This document shows, one piece after another, positions 20,706 to 28,256 of a DNA stretch of 64,000 nucleotides. This DNA comes from Camelimonas lactis. Its GTDB lineage: Bacteria; Pseudomonadota; Alphaproteobacteria; Rhizobiales; Beijerinckiaceae. Position 1 is the stretch's first letter; the number at the start of each line of letters is the position of its first letter. The DNA lies in the NCBI RefSeq assembly GCF_004342915.1, contig NZ_SLWL01000010.1, positions 111,777-175,776 on the forward strand, given 5' to 3'. The notes beneath the pieces are model-generated. The model was not told the origin of the DNA and made no database searches. It saw only the letters and a program-made list of their open reading frames with translations. A program made the position numbers and the translations under genes.

Positions 20706-21986
20706 TTACCGGCAGACCTGGCGGCCGGAGCCGCGATTGCGCAGGTCCAGATGCAGGTGATCGTTGTGGAAGCGGTCGCCGCCGGGGCCAATCACCGTAT
20801 CGAAAATCCGGCAGGCGTTCTTGCGGATGAAGGCCTGGAACAGGTTCTCGCCGGAAGTCGTATGGCTGGGTCTCACCATGAAGTTGCCGCGCTGGTCGAA
20901 GGCGAAGCCGGCGATGTCGATGGCGTTGGCGTAAGCATGTTCGCTCAGCTTGGCCCCGCGCTGGTGGTTCATGGTGCGGCAGGCGTAGGTGGGGCCAATG
21001 AGGACGGCGGTGATATTGGCCTGCAACCGCTGGCGCGCCGCCGGCTGGGCGACGCCGCGCAACCACTCCGCCGTAGCCTCTGCCATGGCGCAGGTCATCG
21101 TGCCGGGTTTCGACAGCGGAATGCCGCCGGGCAGGGCGGTCAGGCGCACGCCGTTGCGCACGCCGCAACTGCCGTTGGCGATGGGGGCGATGCGCTCCAC
21201 CACCGCGCCGGCCTTGCGCAGGCGGGCGACGCAGGCGTTGACCTCCGCGTCGGTGACGGTGCGGCGCATGACGCGGCGGCCATCGGGGGCCTCTTCCAGC
21301 GGCGCCTCGGTTTCATCCTTTTTCCGGCCAAAGGGCCACCACGATGGAACGCTGGGCTGCTGCGGCTGCGGCGGCGCGACCTGTGGCTGGGGCTGGGGCG
21401 CCTCCCCGGCGTCGAGCGGAAACTGCGGCCGCACGGGCGGCAGCGGCGCGACCGCGGGCAGGCCGTTCGTTGCGGTTTCTGGCGCCATTGGCGCTCCCGG
21501 CGGCGGAATGGAAGGCGTCTCGCGCGGCTGTTGCCCGGCGTCCGCCTGCGGCTCGTCGGGTTTTGTCTCCCCGGGTTTTGTCTCGCCGAAATCCGGGCGT
21601 TCCGGGGGCAGCGGCGCGGTGCGCGGCAGATCGCGGGCGGGCCGGCCCGCCGGCGGCGATGCGGACGGCTGCGCGGCTTCGGCGGCTGGCGGCGGGGTGG
21701 CGGGGCGCGTGGCGGCGGGAGCGGCTGGCGCGACCGGGGCCTCGGCGGGCGGCTCTGCCGGCGCTGGCGAGGCGCCGCCGCGTGGCTGCGATGACGGCGG
21801 CTGGAGCGCCTCGGGCCATGGCGAACCGGTCATGCCGGACATGCCCGGCGACTGGGCGCCGGCGCTGCCTGGCGTGGCCAGGATAAAGGCGCCGGCAAGG
21901 CCAGCGGCAAGAGCAGCGCTTGCAACGGTGAACGCCAGCGACGATCTGCGTCTGGCGGCGGACCTCTCGGGGGCGTATTCCGTCAT
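20706..21986 (-). CDS. Extensin-like C-terminal domain protein, exported
   Basis: This 426-residue secreted or cell-envelope protein opens with a signal peptide (residues about 15-47, ending near SAGAQS). It continues as a proline- and alanine-rich linker of about 180 residues with a GETKP repeat. It ends in the extensin-like C-terminal domain common in Rhizobiales: CAVARL-like start, GSCGV, TMTCAMA, YACRTMN, SEHAYANAIDIAGF and HNDHLHLDLR. The His/Asp-rich SEHAYANAID and HNDHLHLD motifs resemble D-Ala-D-Ala-carboxypeptidase-like metal sites, suggesting a peptidoglycan role, though the activity is not established. The start is ATG 21986, or GTG one codon earlier. It stands alone on the minus strand. 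Confidence 0.85.
   Translation of the reverse strand: MTEYAPERSAARRRSSLAFTVASAALAAGLAGAFILATPGSAGAQSPGMSGMTGSPWPEALQPPSSQPRGGASPAPAEPPAEAPVAPAAPAATRPATPPPAAEAAQPSASPPAGRPARDLPRTAPLPPERPDFGETKPGETKPDEPQADAGQQPRETPSIPPPGAPMAPETATNGLPAVAPLPPVRPQFPLDAGEAPQPQPQVAPPQPQQPSVPSWWPFGRKKDETEAPLEEAPDGRRVMRRTVTDAEVNACVARLRKAGAVVERIAPIANGSCGVRNGVRLTALPGGIPLSKPGTMTCAMAEATAEWLRGVAQPAARQRLQANITAVLIGPTYACRTMNHQRGAKLSEHAYANAIDIAGFAFDQRGNFMVRPSHTTSGENLFQAFIRKNACRIFDTVIGPGGDRFHNDHLHLDLRNRGSGRQVCR
21572..21601 (-). repeat. In-frame 15-bp duplication encoding GETKP twice
   Basis: The pentapeptide GETKP is repeated back to back in the proline-rich linker of the extensin-like protein, from two nearly identical 15-base units containing GGGTTTTGTCTC on the plus strand. 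Confidence 0.7.
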
Positions 21987-22036
21987 CACGCGCCCATTAA
22001 CCTAAATGGGGGGCGCGGTCACCTGTTAATGACCTT

Positions 22037-22069
22037 GGGTCATGTTGGGGTCATGTTGGGGGCGTGTTG
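22037..22069. repeat. Three 11-bp tandem repeats
   Basis: GGGTCATGTTG occurs twice and GGGGCGTGTTG once, head to tail. They lie between two divergent genes, the extensin-like protein and the first unknown paralog, where they could affect either promoter. Confidence 0.85.
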
Positions 22070-22195
22070 GCGACCGCCGCTCTGGACAGGGGCGGGCGCT
22101 TCCGGTTGAAAGGCGCTGGAACCGCCGCCCGCCCTGACGCGCCTCATGGGAGGCTGCGCCGCGCGGCGTGGGGAAATAGTGAAGACAGGGCAAAC

Positions 22196-22759
22196 GTGAC
22201 CCGCGCGACGATCCACACAAAGACCGTTGATGAAGATGAGATGCAGCTGCGCGCGCGTCGCTGCGAGGCGCTGCTGGAGGCCCTGCGCGCCGCGTCCAGC
22301 GCCACGGCGGCGCTCTCGGCCTGGGCGCGATCGCGGGGGTGGGACGAGCGCATTCTGGCCCGCAAACTGGAGACGGCGACCCGGCCGGCGCCCGATGACG
22401 TTGCTGGTCTGCTTGGGGTGACGCCCGGCGCGCCCACCGGCTTTCGCCTGGTTGAGCTGACCAGCGGCGCCCGGGTGCTGTCGCGCGCCGACAACTGGTT
22501 CGCGTCGGCCCGTCTGCCGGAGCCGGTGAACGCCGGTCTTCGCGATGGTTTGACGCCGTTTGGCGCGCTGATCGCCCCGCTGGAGCCGCGCCGCGAGTTG
22601 CTGGGCGTCACCCGCCTGTGGCGCCCGGTGGAAAAATCAGCCCACGGCATGCCGCAGGAGCTGTTCCGGCTGTCGGCGGTGGTCACCGGCCTGTACGCTG
22701 GCGCGCGGGCGCCGCTGGCGGTAGTGCACGAGACTTATCTGGCGGCGCTGGCGCTCTGA
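22196..22759 (+). CDS. Unknown protein A of a tandem paralog pair (cytoplasmic form)
   Basis: This 187-residue protein is not recognised with confidence. It aligns along its length with the next gene: SSATAALSAWARSRGWDERI against SSATATLAAWSRQRGWDDRI, then VLSRADNWF, TPFG, and HETY against NETY near the end. No signal peptide or membrane segment is visible, so it should stay in the cytoplasm. The GTG at 22196 is chosen because ACAGGG precedes it; ATG 22241 is an alternative. The pattern of a basic strand followed by RVLSRADNWF vaguely recalls the chorismate-lyase/UTRA fold, but this is a weak impression. It lies upstream of a sulfonate-type ABC operon. Confidence 0.7.
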   Translation: MTRATIHTKTVDEDEMQLRARRCEALLEALRAASSATAALSAWARSRGWDERILARKLETATRPAPDDVAGLLGVTPGAPTGFRLVELTSGARVLSRADNWFASARLPEPVNAGLRDGLTPFGALIAPLEPRRELLGVTRLWRPVEKSAHGMPQELFRLSAVVTGLYAGARAPLAVVHETYLAALAL

Positions 22760-22945
22760 TCCGGGACAGGCAGGGGCGTCTTCCGCTGTTGGACGTCTTT
22801 TTTCGCGACAGGAAGCGTACGCGGCGTGGAAGACGCGCCGGATTGCCGGCTTTAAAATTTAAAATAAGAGGCCCAGGCGCCGATCCGGCGTGAATGGAAC
22901 TCGCTCCGGCGTGTCCGGGCCCCAGGAAACCTCACGCGAGGCGCC

Positions 22946-23572
22946 ATGACAGTCACGACCGGTATGCCCACCCGCCGCGCTTTTGGCCGTCTGCTGGCCG
23001 GCGTTCTTGCGACTGGCGGCGCTGCGCCGTTTCTGACGCCGGCGCTCGCCCGCGAGCCGCCGGCGACGGAGAGTTGGGCGCGCTATGAAGCGCTGGTCGC
23101 CGCGCTGCTGGAAACCAGCAGCGCCACCGCAACCCTGGCGGCCTGGTCGCGTCAACGCGGCTGGGATGACCGGATCGTCGCCCACAAGCTGGAGGCGGAC
23201 ATGCGGCCGGCGCCGGGCAGGATTGCTGCGCTGCTCGATATCCCGGAAGGCGAGATTGTGGGCTATCGCAAGGTGGCGCTGGCCTCTGGCGACCGCGTGC
23301 TGTCGCGCGCCGATAACTGGTTTACGCCCGGCCGGCTGTTCTCCGGCGTTAACGCCGGCCTCGACGCCAGCCAGACGCCATTCGGTCGGCTGGTCAGCCG
23401 AATGTCGCCGACCCGCAGGGTTATTTCCGCCGACCGGCTCTGGGCGATCCCGCATGAAGCGGCGCCTGCGGAGGTGTTCCGGCTGTTTGCCGTGGTCAGC
23501 GGCGCCACGGATGCCGGTCTGAAGCCGCTGGCCGTGGTGAACGAGACTTATCAGGCGGTGATGGTGACGTGA
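22946..23572 (+). CDS. Unknown protein B of a tandem paralog pair (exported form)
   Basis: This 208-residue paralog of the preceding gene carries an N-terminal export signal of the twin-arginine type: TRRAFGRLLAGVLATGG followed by a hydrophobic run ending LTPALAREP. The mature part keeps the shared core: ATLAAWSRQRGWDDR, RPAPGRIAALLDIPEG, VLSRADNWFTPGRL, QTPFGRLVSRM, a DRLW segment, and NETYQ at the end. The function is unknown. The pair suggests one duplicated domain used on both sides of the membrane. Its stop is followed at once by an AT-rich inverted repeat and then the ABC transporter operon. Confidence 0.72.
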   Translation: MTVTTGMPTRRAFGRLLAGVLATGGAAPFLTPALAREPPATESWARYEALVAALLETSSATATLAAWSRQRGWDDRIVAHKLEADMRPAPGRIAALLDIPEGEIVGYRKVALASGDRVLSRADNWFTPGRLFSGVNAGLDASQTPFGRLVSRMSPTRRVISADRLWAIPHEAAPAEVFRLFAVVSGATDAGLKPLAVVNETYQAVMVT

Positions 23573-23577
23573 GCCGG

Positions 23578-23609
23578 ATATAATTCGCGAAATAATTTGT
23601 GAATTATAT
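23578..23609 (+). promoter_or_regulatory. AT-rich inverted repeat before the sulfonate-type ABC operon
   Basis: ATATAATTC (23578-23586) and GAATTATAT (23601-23609) are perfect 9-bp arms around 14 bases, in a stretch far more AT-rich than its surroundings. It begins a few bases after the paralog stop codon and ends about 90 bases before the binding-protein start. An operator/promoter is the best guess; no GC-rich stem or T tract supports a terminator. Confidence 0.5.
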
Positions 23610-23696
23610 AATTTTGTCATTCATAATCGTGAAATCAATTGACGCGCCCGCGCCGCAATGTAGTTTCCAGGGAAACCATTGCCGCAGGGGGGCATC

Positions 23697-24701
23697 GTGT
23701 CCAGCATCCGTTCATTCAGCCGTTTTGGCGTCAACCGTCGCGCCTTTGGCGGGCTGCTCGCCGGCGCCGCGCTGCTGGCGCTGTCCGGCGCCGCCGCCGT
23801 CGCCAGTGACCTGAAGGAAGTCGCCATCGACTTCGCCACCTACAATCCGGTGAGCCTGGTGCTTAAAAAGCAGGGGCTGCTGGAAAAGGCGCTGGAGCAG
23901 GACGGGATCAAGGTGCGTTGGGTGCAGTCCGCCGGCTCCAACAAGGCGCTGGAGTTTCTGAACGCCGGCTCCATCGATTTCGGCTCCACCGCCGGCTCGG
24001 CGGCGCTGGTCGCCCGCATCAACGGCAACCCCATCAAGTCGATTTATGTCTATTCACGCCCGGAATGGACCGCCCTGGTCGCCGGCAAGGACAGCCCCAT
24101 CAGCAAGGTCGCCGATCTGAAGGGCAAGCGCGTTGCCGTCACCCGCGGCACCGATCCGCATATCTTCCTGGTGCGCGCCCTGGCCGAAGCCGGCCTCACC
24201 GACAAGGACGTCAAATTCGTGCTGCTGCAGCACGCCGATGGCCGCCTCGCTTTGTCGCGCGGCGACGTGGACGCCTGGGCGGGCCTCGACCCGATGATGG
24301 CCGCCGCCGAGGTGGAGGAGGGCGCGAAGCTGTTCTACCGCAAGCCCGAGGCCAACACCTGGGGCATCCTCAACGTCCGCGAGGACTTTGCCAAGGAGCA
24401 CCCCGAGGTGGTGAAGAAGGTGCTCGCCGCCTACGAGGAGGCGCGCAAATGGGCCCTGGCCAACCCCGATGGCCTGAAGGAAGAGTTCATCGCCGTCACC
24501 AAATTGCCGAAGGTCGTCGTTGACCGGCAGATCGACCAGCGCACCGAGCTGACCCACAGCGTCATCGGCGCGCCGCAGCGCCAGTCGATCCAGGCCGCCG
24601 GCGACGCCCTCGTGGCCGCGGGCGTGTTGCCGGCCGGCGCGAAGGTGAAGGAAACGCTCGACGTGCTGATCGATCCCCAATACCTGCCTGCTGGCCGCTG
24701 A
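23697..24701 (+). CDS. ABC transporter substrate-binding protein, SsuA/TauA/NrtA-like
   Basis: This 334-residue periplasmic binding protein is of the aliphatic-sulfonate/nitrate/taurine group. An export signal (VNRRAFGGLLAGAALLALSG, possibly Tat-type) is followed by the mature domain with VAIDFATYNPVSLVLKKQG, SAGSNKALEFLNAGSIDFG and DLKGKRVAVTRGTDPHIFL. These are the usual ligand-pocket segments of the family. GTG 23697 is preferred because AGGGGGG precedes it; TTG 23679 is an alternative. It is the first gene of a binding protein-permease-ATPase-OsmC operon. A sulfonate or other small sulfur- or nitrogen-containing ligand is inferred from family and from the OsmC gene. Confidence 0.88.
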   Translation: MSSIRSFSRFGVNRRAFGGLLAGAALLALSGAAAVASDLKEVAIDFATYNPVSLVLKKQGLLEKALEQDGIKVRWVQSAGSNKALEFLNAGSIDFGSTAGSAALVARINGNPIKSIYVYSRPEWTALVAGKDSPISKVADLKGKRVAVTRGTDPHIFLVRALAEAGLTDKDVKFVLLQHADGRLALSRGDVDAWAGLDPMMAAAEVEEGAKLFYRKPEANTWGILNVREDFAKEHPEVVKKVLAAYEEARKWALANPDGLKEEFIAVTKLPKVVVDRQIDQRTELTHSVIGAPQRQSIQAAGDALVAAGVLPAGAKVKETLDVLIDPQYLPAGR

Positions 24702-24769
24702 AAGCCTGAGGTCTGATCCCCGGCGGGACAGGCCAGATAATAATGTCAGGGGAAGGAAACGGACAGGCC

Positions 24770-25639
24770 ATGACGGTCCAGGCGTCAACAGCCCGCGCTG
24801 TCGCGGATATGGAGAGCGTCGCGCCGCAGGACGCGGACGGCCGGGCGCGCGTGGCCCGCGCGCTTGCCGGCCGCATCGGCGGCGTCTGGCTGGTGGGCGT
24901 CATCCTGCCCGTGCTCCTGGCCGCTGGCTGGGAGCTGGCCGTGGCCGGCGGCTTCGCCAACGGTCGCCTGATGCCGCCGCCCAGCCAGATCTGGGGCGAG
25001 CTGGTTCGCCTTGCCGCCACCGGCGAGCTGTGGACGCATCTGCTCACCACCTTGTGGCGGGTGCTCGCCGGTTTCGCCATCGGCGCCATTGCCGGCACGC
25101 TTGCCGGCCTGCTCACCGGCGCCTCCGGCCTCGCCCGTCAGGCGCTGGACCCGACCATCCAGGCCCTGCGCGCCATTCCTTCCATCGCCTGGGTGCCGCT
25201 GTTCATTCTCTGGCTCGGCATTTTCGAGGCGTCGAAGGTGGCGCTGATCGCCGTCGGCGTGTTCTTCCCGGTGTATCTCGGCGTCATGGGCGCCATCGGC
25301 TCCATCGACCGCAAGCTGGTCGAGGTCGGCCGGGTTTTCCGGTTGGGCCGGTTGCAGATGGCGACGCGGGTGCTGCTGCCCGCCGTGCTGCCGGAGTGGG
25401 TGATTTCCCTGCGCTCCGGCCTTGGGCTCGGCTTCATGTTCGTGGTCGCGGCCGAGTTCATGGGCGCCTCGGAGGGCCTCGGCTATTTGCTGGTCGATGG
25501 CCAGCAGCTGGGCAAGCCGGCGCAGATTCTCGCCGCCATCATCACCTTCGCCATCCTCGGCAAATTGTGCGACCAGGCCCTTGTTCTCGCCACCCGCCCG
25601 CTGCTGGCGTGGCGCGACACCGTGCGCGCGAGGCTGTGA
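24770..25639 (+). CDS. ABC transporter permease, SsuC/TauC-like
   Basis: This 289-residue inner-membrane permease has about six hydrophobic segments. The cytoplasmic EAA-type loop appears as RVFRLGRLQMATRVLLPAVLPEWVISLRSGLGLGF, which contacts the ATPase. The segment AIPSIAWVPLFILWLGIFE is typical of the SsuC/TauC group. ATG 24770 and ATG 24743 are both possible; GGGGAAGGAA lies between them and favours the later one. It follows the binding-protein gene and precedes the ATPase by only a few bases. Confidence 0.87.
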   Translation: MTVQASTARAVADMESVAPQDADGRARVARALAGRIGGVWLVGVILPVLLAAGWELAVAGGFANGRLMPPPSQIWGELVRLAATGELWTHLLTTLWRVLAGFAIGAIAGTLAGLLTGASGLARQALDPTIQALRAIPSIAWVPLFILWLGIFEASKVALIAVGVFFPVYLGVMGAIGSIDRKLVEVGRVFRLGRLQMATRVLLPAVLPEWVISLRSGLGLGFMFVVAAEFMGASEGLGYLLVDGQQLGKPAQILAAIITFAILGKLCDQALVLATRPLLAWRDTVRARL

Positions 25640-25643
25640 CGCC

Positions 25644-26429
25644 ATGCTGACCTTCGCCAATCTCACCAAGACCTACGCCGGCGGCGGCGCGGCGGCCCTG
25701 TCGCAGGTCGATCTCGCCGTGCAGGCCGGCGAGATCGCCGCCATCGTTGGCGGCTCCGGCTGCGGCAAGACCACATTGCTGCGTCTCACCGCAGGGCTTG
25801 ACCAGGCGTCGTCCGGCTTCATCGAGATCGACGGCGACCGGGTGACGGCGCCGCACCCGGCCATCGGCATCGTGTTTCAGGAGCCGCGCCTGCTGCCGTG
25901 GCTGACGGTGCGCGACAACGTCGCCTTCGGCCTCGGCGACCAGCCGCGGGCCGCCCGCCGCCAGCGCGCCGACGAGGCGCTGGAGCGCGTCGGCCTTGCC
26001 GGTTATGGCGATCGCTGGCCGCGCGAACTCTCCGGCGGCCAGCAGCAGCGCGTCGCCATCGCCCGCGCCCTTGCGCCCCGGCCCAAGGCGCTGCTGCTTG
26101 ACGAGCCGTTTTCCGCCCTCGACGCCTTCACCCGCGCCAGCCTGCACGACCACCTGCTGGCCCTGTGGGAGGAAAGCCGCCCGACGGTGGTGATCGTCAC
26201 CCACGACGTGGAGGAGGCGGTGACGCTGGGCGACCGCATCATCGTCATGCAGCCGCGCCCCGGCCGCATCTATGAGGAAATCCCCGTCGATCTGCCGCGC
26301 CCGCGCGACCGCATGTCGCCCAATTTCGACGCGGCCAAGCGGCGCGTGCTGAAGGCGCTGGACAATTCGCTCAACCCGCAGCATCCGCCCGGGCAGACCG
26401 CGCCCGCCGGCGGCGCGCTGTGGTGGTGA
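25644..26429 (+). CDS. ABC transporter ATP-binding protein, SsuB/TauB-like
   Basis: This 261-residue ATPase energises the neighbouring permease. All canonical motifs are intact: Walker A GGSGCGKTT, Q-loop FQEPRLLPW, signature LSGGQQQRVAIARAL, Walker B LLLDEPFSALD and the switch histidine in VIVTHDVEEA. The Q-loop variant EPRLLPW and the product length match the nitrate/sulfonate/taurine subfamily. The ATG starts five bases after the permease stop codon, so the two genes are translationally close. Confidence 0.93.
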   Translation: MLTFANLTKTYAGGGAAALSQVDLAVQAGEIAAIVGGSGCGKTTLLRLTAGLDQASSGFIEIDGDRVTAPHPAIGIVFQEPRLLPWLTVRDNVAFGLGDQPRAARRQRADEALERVGLAGYGDRWPRELSGGQQQRVAIARALAPRPKALLLDEPFSALDAFTRASLHDHLLALWEESRPTVVIVTHDVEEAVTLGDRIIVMQPRPGRIYEEIPVDLPRPRDRMSPNFDAAKRRVLKALDNSLNPQHPPGQTAPAGGALWW

Positions 26430-26464
26430 GCGCAATCATTGCTTCATCCAGAGGAAACAACGTC

Positions 26465-26974
26465 ATGGACTCCCAGGAACTGCGGGCGATGCAGGCCCCG
26501 ATCAAGGCGCGCTACAAGGAAACCCCGGACGCCGCCGTCATCACCCTGAAGGCGCAGGGCGCCATCGACGACCAGTCGATCTCCTGCAAGGTCGAGACCG
26601 GTCGCGCCATCGCCGCCGCCGGCCTGCACCCGCTTTCCGGCGGCTCCGGGCTGGAGCTGTGCTCCGGCGACATGCTGCTGGAATCGCTGGTGGCCTGCGC
26701 CGGCGTCACCCTGAAGGCCGTCTCCACCGCGCTGGAAATTCCGCTGCGCGCCGGCGTGGTCCGGGCTGAGGGCGACCTCGATTTTCGCGGCACCCTCGGC
26801 GTCGACAAGGAAGCGCCGGTGGGCTTCAGCGCCATCCGCCTGAGCTTTGACCTGGACACCGACGCGCCGCAGGAGAAGATCGACCAGCTCATCAAGCTAA
26901 CCGAACGCTATTGCGTGGTGTTCCAGACCCTCAACAACAAGCCGCAGCTGTCGGTGGCCACCAACCGCGCCTGA
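26465..26974 (+). CDS. OsmC family protein
   Basis: This 169-residue protein of the OsmC/Ohr fold family includes thiol-dependent peroxidases. The core shows SGGSGLELCSGDMLLESLVACAG, with the two cysteines expected of the family (LCSGDM and VACAG), and a C-terminal FDLDTDAPQEKIDQLIKLTERYCVV. AGAGGAAA precedes the ATG at 26465. It is the last gene of the sulfonate-type ABC operon, a pairing seen in other bacteria. It may protect against peroxides formed when organosulfur compounds are processed, or act on a sulfur-containing intermediate. Confidence 0.88.
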   Translation: MDSQELRAMQAPIKARYKETPDAAVITLKAQGAIDDQSISCKVETGRAIAAAGLHPLSGGSGLELCSGDMLLESLVACAGVTLKAVSTALEIPLRAGVVRAEGDLDFRGTLGVDKEAPVGFSAIRLSFDLDTDAPQEKIDQLIKLTERYCVVFQTLNNKPQLSVATNRA

Positions 26975-27028
26975 GACGTCAGAACAGCACGCCGTTCACG
27001 CTGACCGGGATGTTGTTCCATCTGTCTG

Positions 27029-27070
27029 GCCTCCTTGCGCCTGCCTCCTTGCGCGGGCCTTCTTGCGCCA
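27029..27070. repeat. Three 14-bp degenerate tandem repeats
   Basis: Units GCCTCCTTGCGCCT, GCCTCCTTGCGCGG and GCCTTCTTGCGCCA follow head to tail. They lie in the gap between the OsmC gene and the convergent LysR gene. Confidence 0.87.
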
Positions 27071-27096
27071 TGCGGGGTCGATGACGCGGGACCGCC

Positions 27097-28086
27097 TCAG
27101 GCGTCTTCCTGCGAAAACCGTTGCCGGCGCCGCGAAAAATCCAGCGCTGCCGGCGCGCCGGCGATCAGCTGGCGCGCCGATTGCCACACCATGGCGGCGG
27201 CCGGTCGCTGCTCGCCGTGGAAGCGCACCAGCGTCAGGCTGGTGCGCAGGTCGAGTCCGTCGATCGGCCGCACGATGACATCGTCGCCATCGTCATCGTG
27301 GTGAATGTCGAACCAGCCCAGCGAAACGGCGATATTGCGCGACAGCCGGCCATAGCGCTCCACGGCGATGGGATGCCCCTCCGGCGGCCGGATCGTCAGG
27401 GCCCCGGCCTCGCGAACCGCCCGGCCAATGGCCACCGACAGCGGCGCGCCCAGCGAACGGTTGGGCAGGACGATACGCAAACCATCCAGCGCCGCGGCCG
27501 GAACCGTATCCTGCTGCGCCAGCGGGTGTTCGCGCGGAATTTGCAGGCACAGGCGCCGCTCCGCCAGCGATTGCCGCTCCATGCCGCCTGGCCAGTCCGC
27601 TTCCGTCACCGCATTGTCCGCCGCCGCCGTCACGTCCGCCGGCTCCACCAGCAGCGCCAGATCCAGTTCCCGCCGCGACAGGTCGAGGTAATGCCGCTCG
27701 TGCGTCTTGTCGAAGATGCGCAGACGGATGTCGGCGTGGCTGGAAACCAGGGTGTCCATCATCCGTCGCCGTTCGGGAATGTGCAGCGTGTAGAACGGCG
27801 CGCCGATGCGCAGTTCGTTGTCGCGGATCTCCCGCGCCGCCTGATTGGCCCACGACGCTTCCGCCACCATGCGCCGGGCGTTGCCGAGAAACAGCCGCCC
27901 CTCCGCCGTCAATTCCACCCGCCGGCTGGTGCGCTGGAACAATGCGAAGCCCAGCCGCCGCTCGAACTCGCGAATCTGCGCCGACAGGGCCGGCTGCGAC
28001 ACATGCAGCAATTGCGCCGCCCGGGTGAACGAGCGTTCCTCGGCGACGGTCAGGAAATAGCGGAAGGGCGTGGCGTCGAGGTCCAT
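27097..28086 (-). CDS. LysR family transcriptional regulator
   Basis: This 329-residue LysR-type regulator has an N-terminal winged helix-turn-helix: FLTVAEERSFTRAAQLLHVSQPALSAQIREFERRLG and LFQRTSRRVELTAEG. A periplasmic-binding-like effector domain of about 200 residues follows. It is divergent from the acyl-CoA dehydrogenase at 28257, with about 110-170 bases between the starts, and an inverted repeat CTAT-N6-ATAG at 28204-28217 is a candidate binding site. It probably activates that gene and the following binding-protein and SDR genes. The start is uncertain: ATG 28086 begins the conserved domain, and ATG 28125 or TTG 28143 are in frame. Confidence 0.9.
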   Translation of the reverse strand: MDLDATPFRYFLTVAEERSFTRAAQLLHVSQPALSAQIREFERRLGFALFQRTSRRVELTAEGRLFLGNARRMVAEASWANQAAREIRDNELRIGAPFYTLHIPERRRMMDTLVSSHADIRLRIFDKTHERHYLDLSRRELDLALLVEPADVTAAADNAVTEADWPGGMERQSLAERRLCLQIPREHPLAQQDTVPAAALDGLRIVLPNRSLGAPLSVAIGRAVREAGALTIRPPEGHPIAVERYGRLSRNIAVSLGWFDIHHDDDGDDVIVRPIDGLDLRTSLTLVRFHGEQRPAAAMVWQSARQLIAGAPAALDFSRRRQRFSQEDA

Positions 28087-28203
28087 GACGAAATGTCCGT
28101 GCAGCGCCGGCATGACGCGGCGCATGATCTGGTCGTGTGTCAATGATCGATAACAGATCTGGATCGTCGGCGCGATAAATCAAAATTGGACGTAAGGTTC
28201 GCG

Positions 28204-28217
28204 CTATCCAATCATAG
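28204..28217. promoter_or_regulatory. Candidate LysR operator
   Basis: CTAT and ATAG arms around CCAATC form a short dyad in the divergent intergenic region, about 40 bases before the dehydrogenase start codon. The size fits a LysR-type half-site pair, but the match to a T-N11-A pattern is only approximate. Confidence 0.4.
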
Positions 28218-28256
28218 GAATGAAGCATTGATTGCAGACAGCGAGGAAACGCCCGA

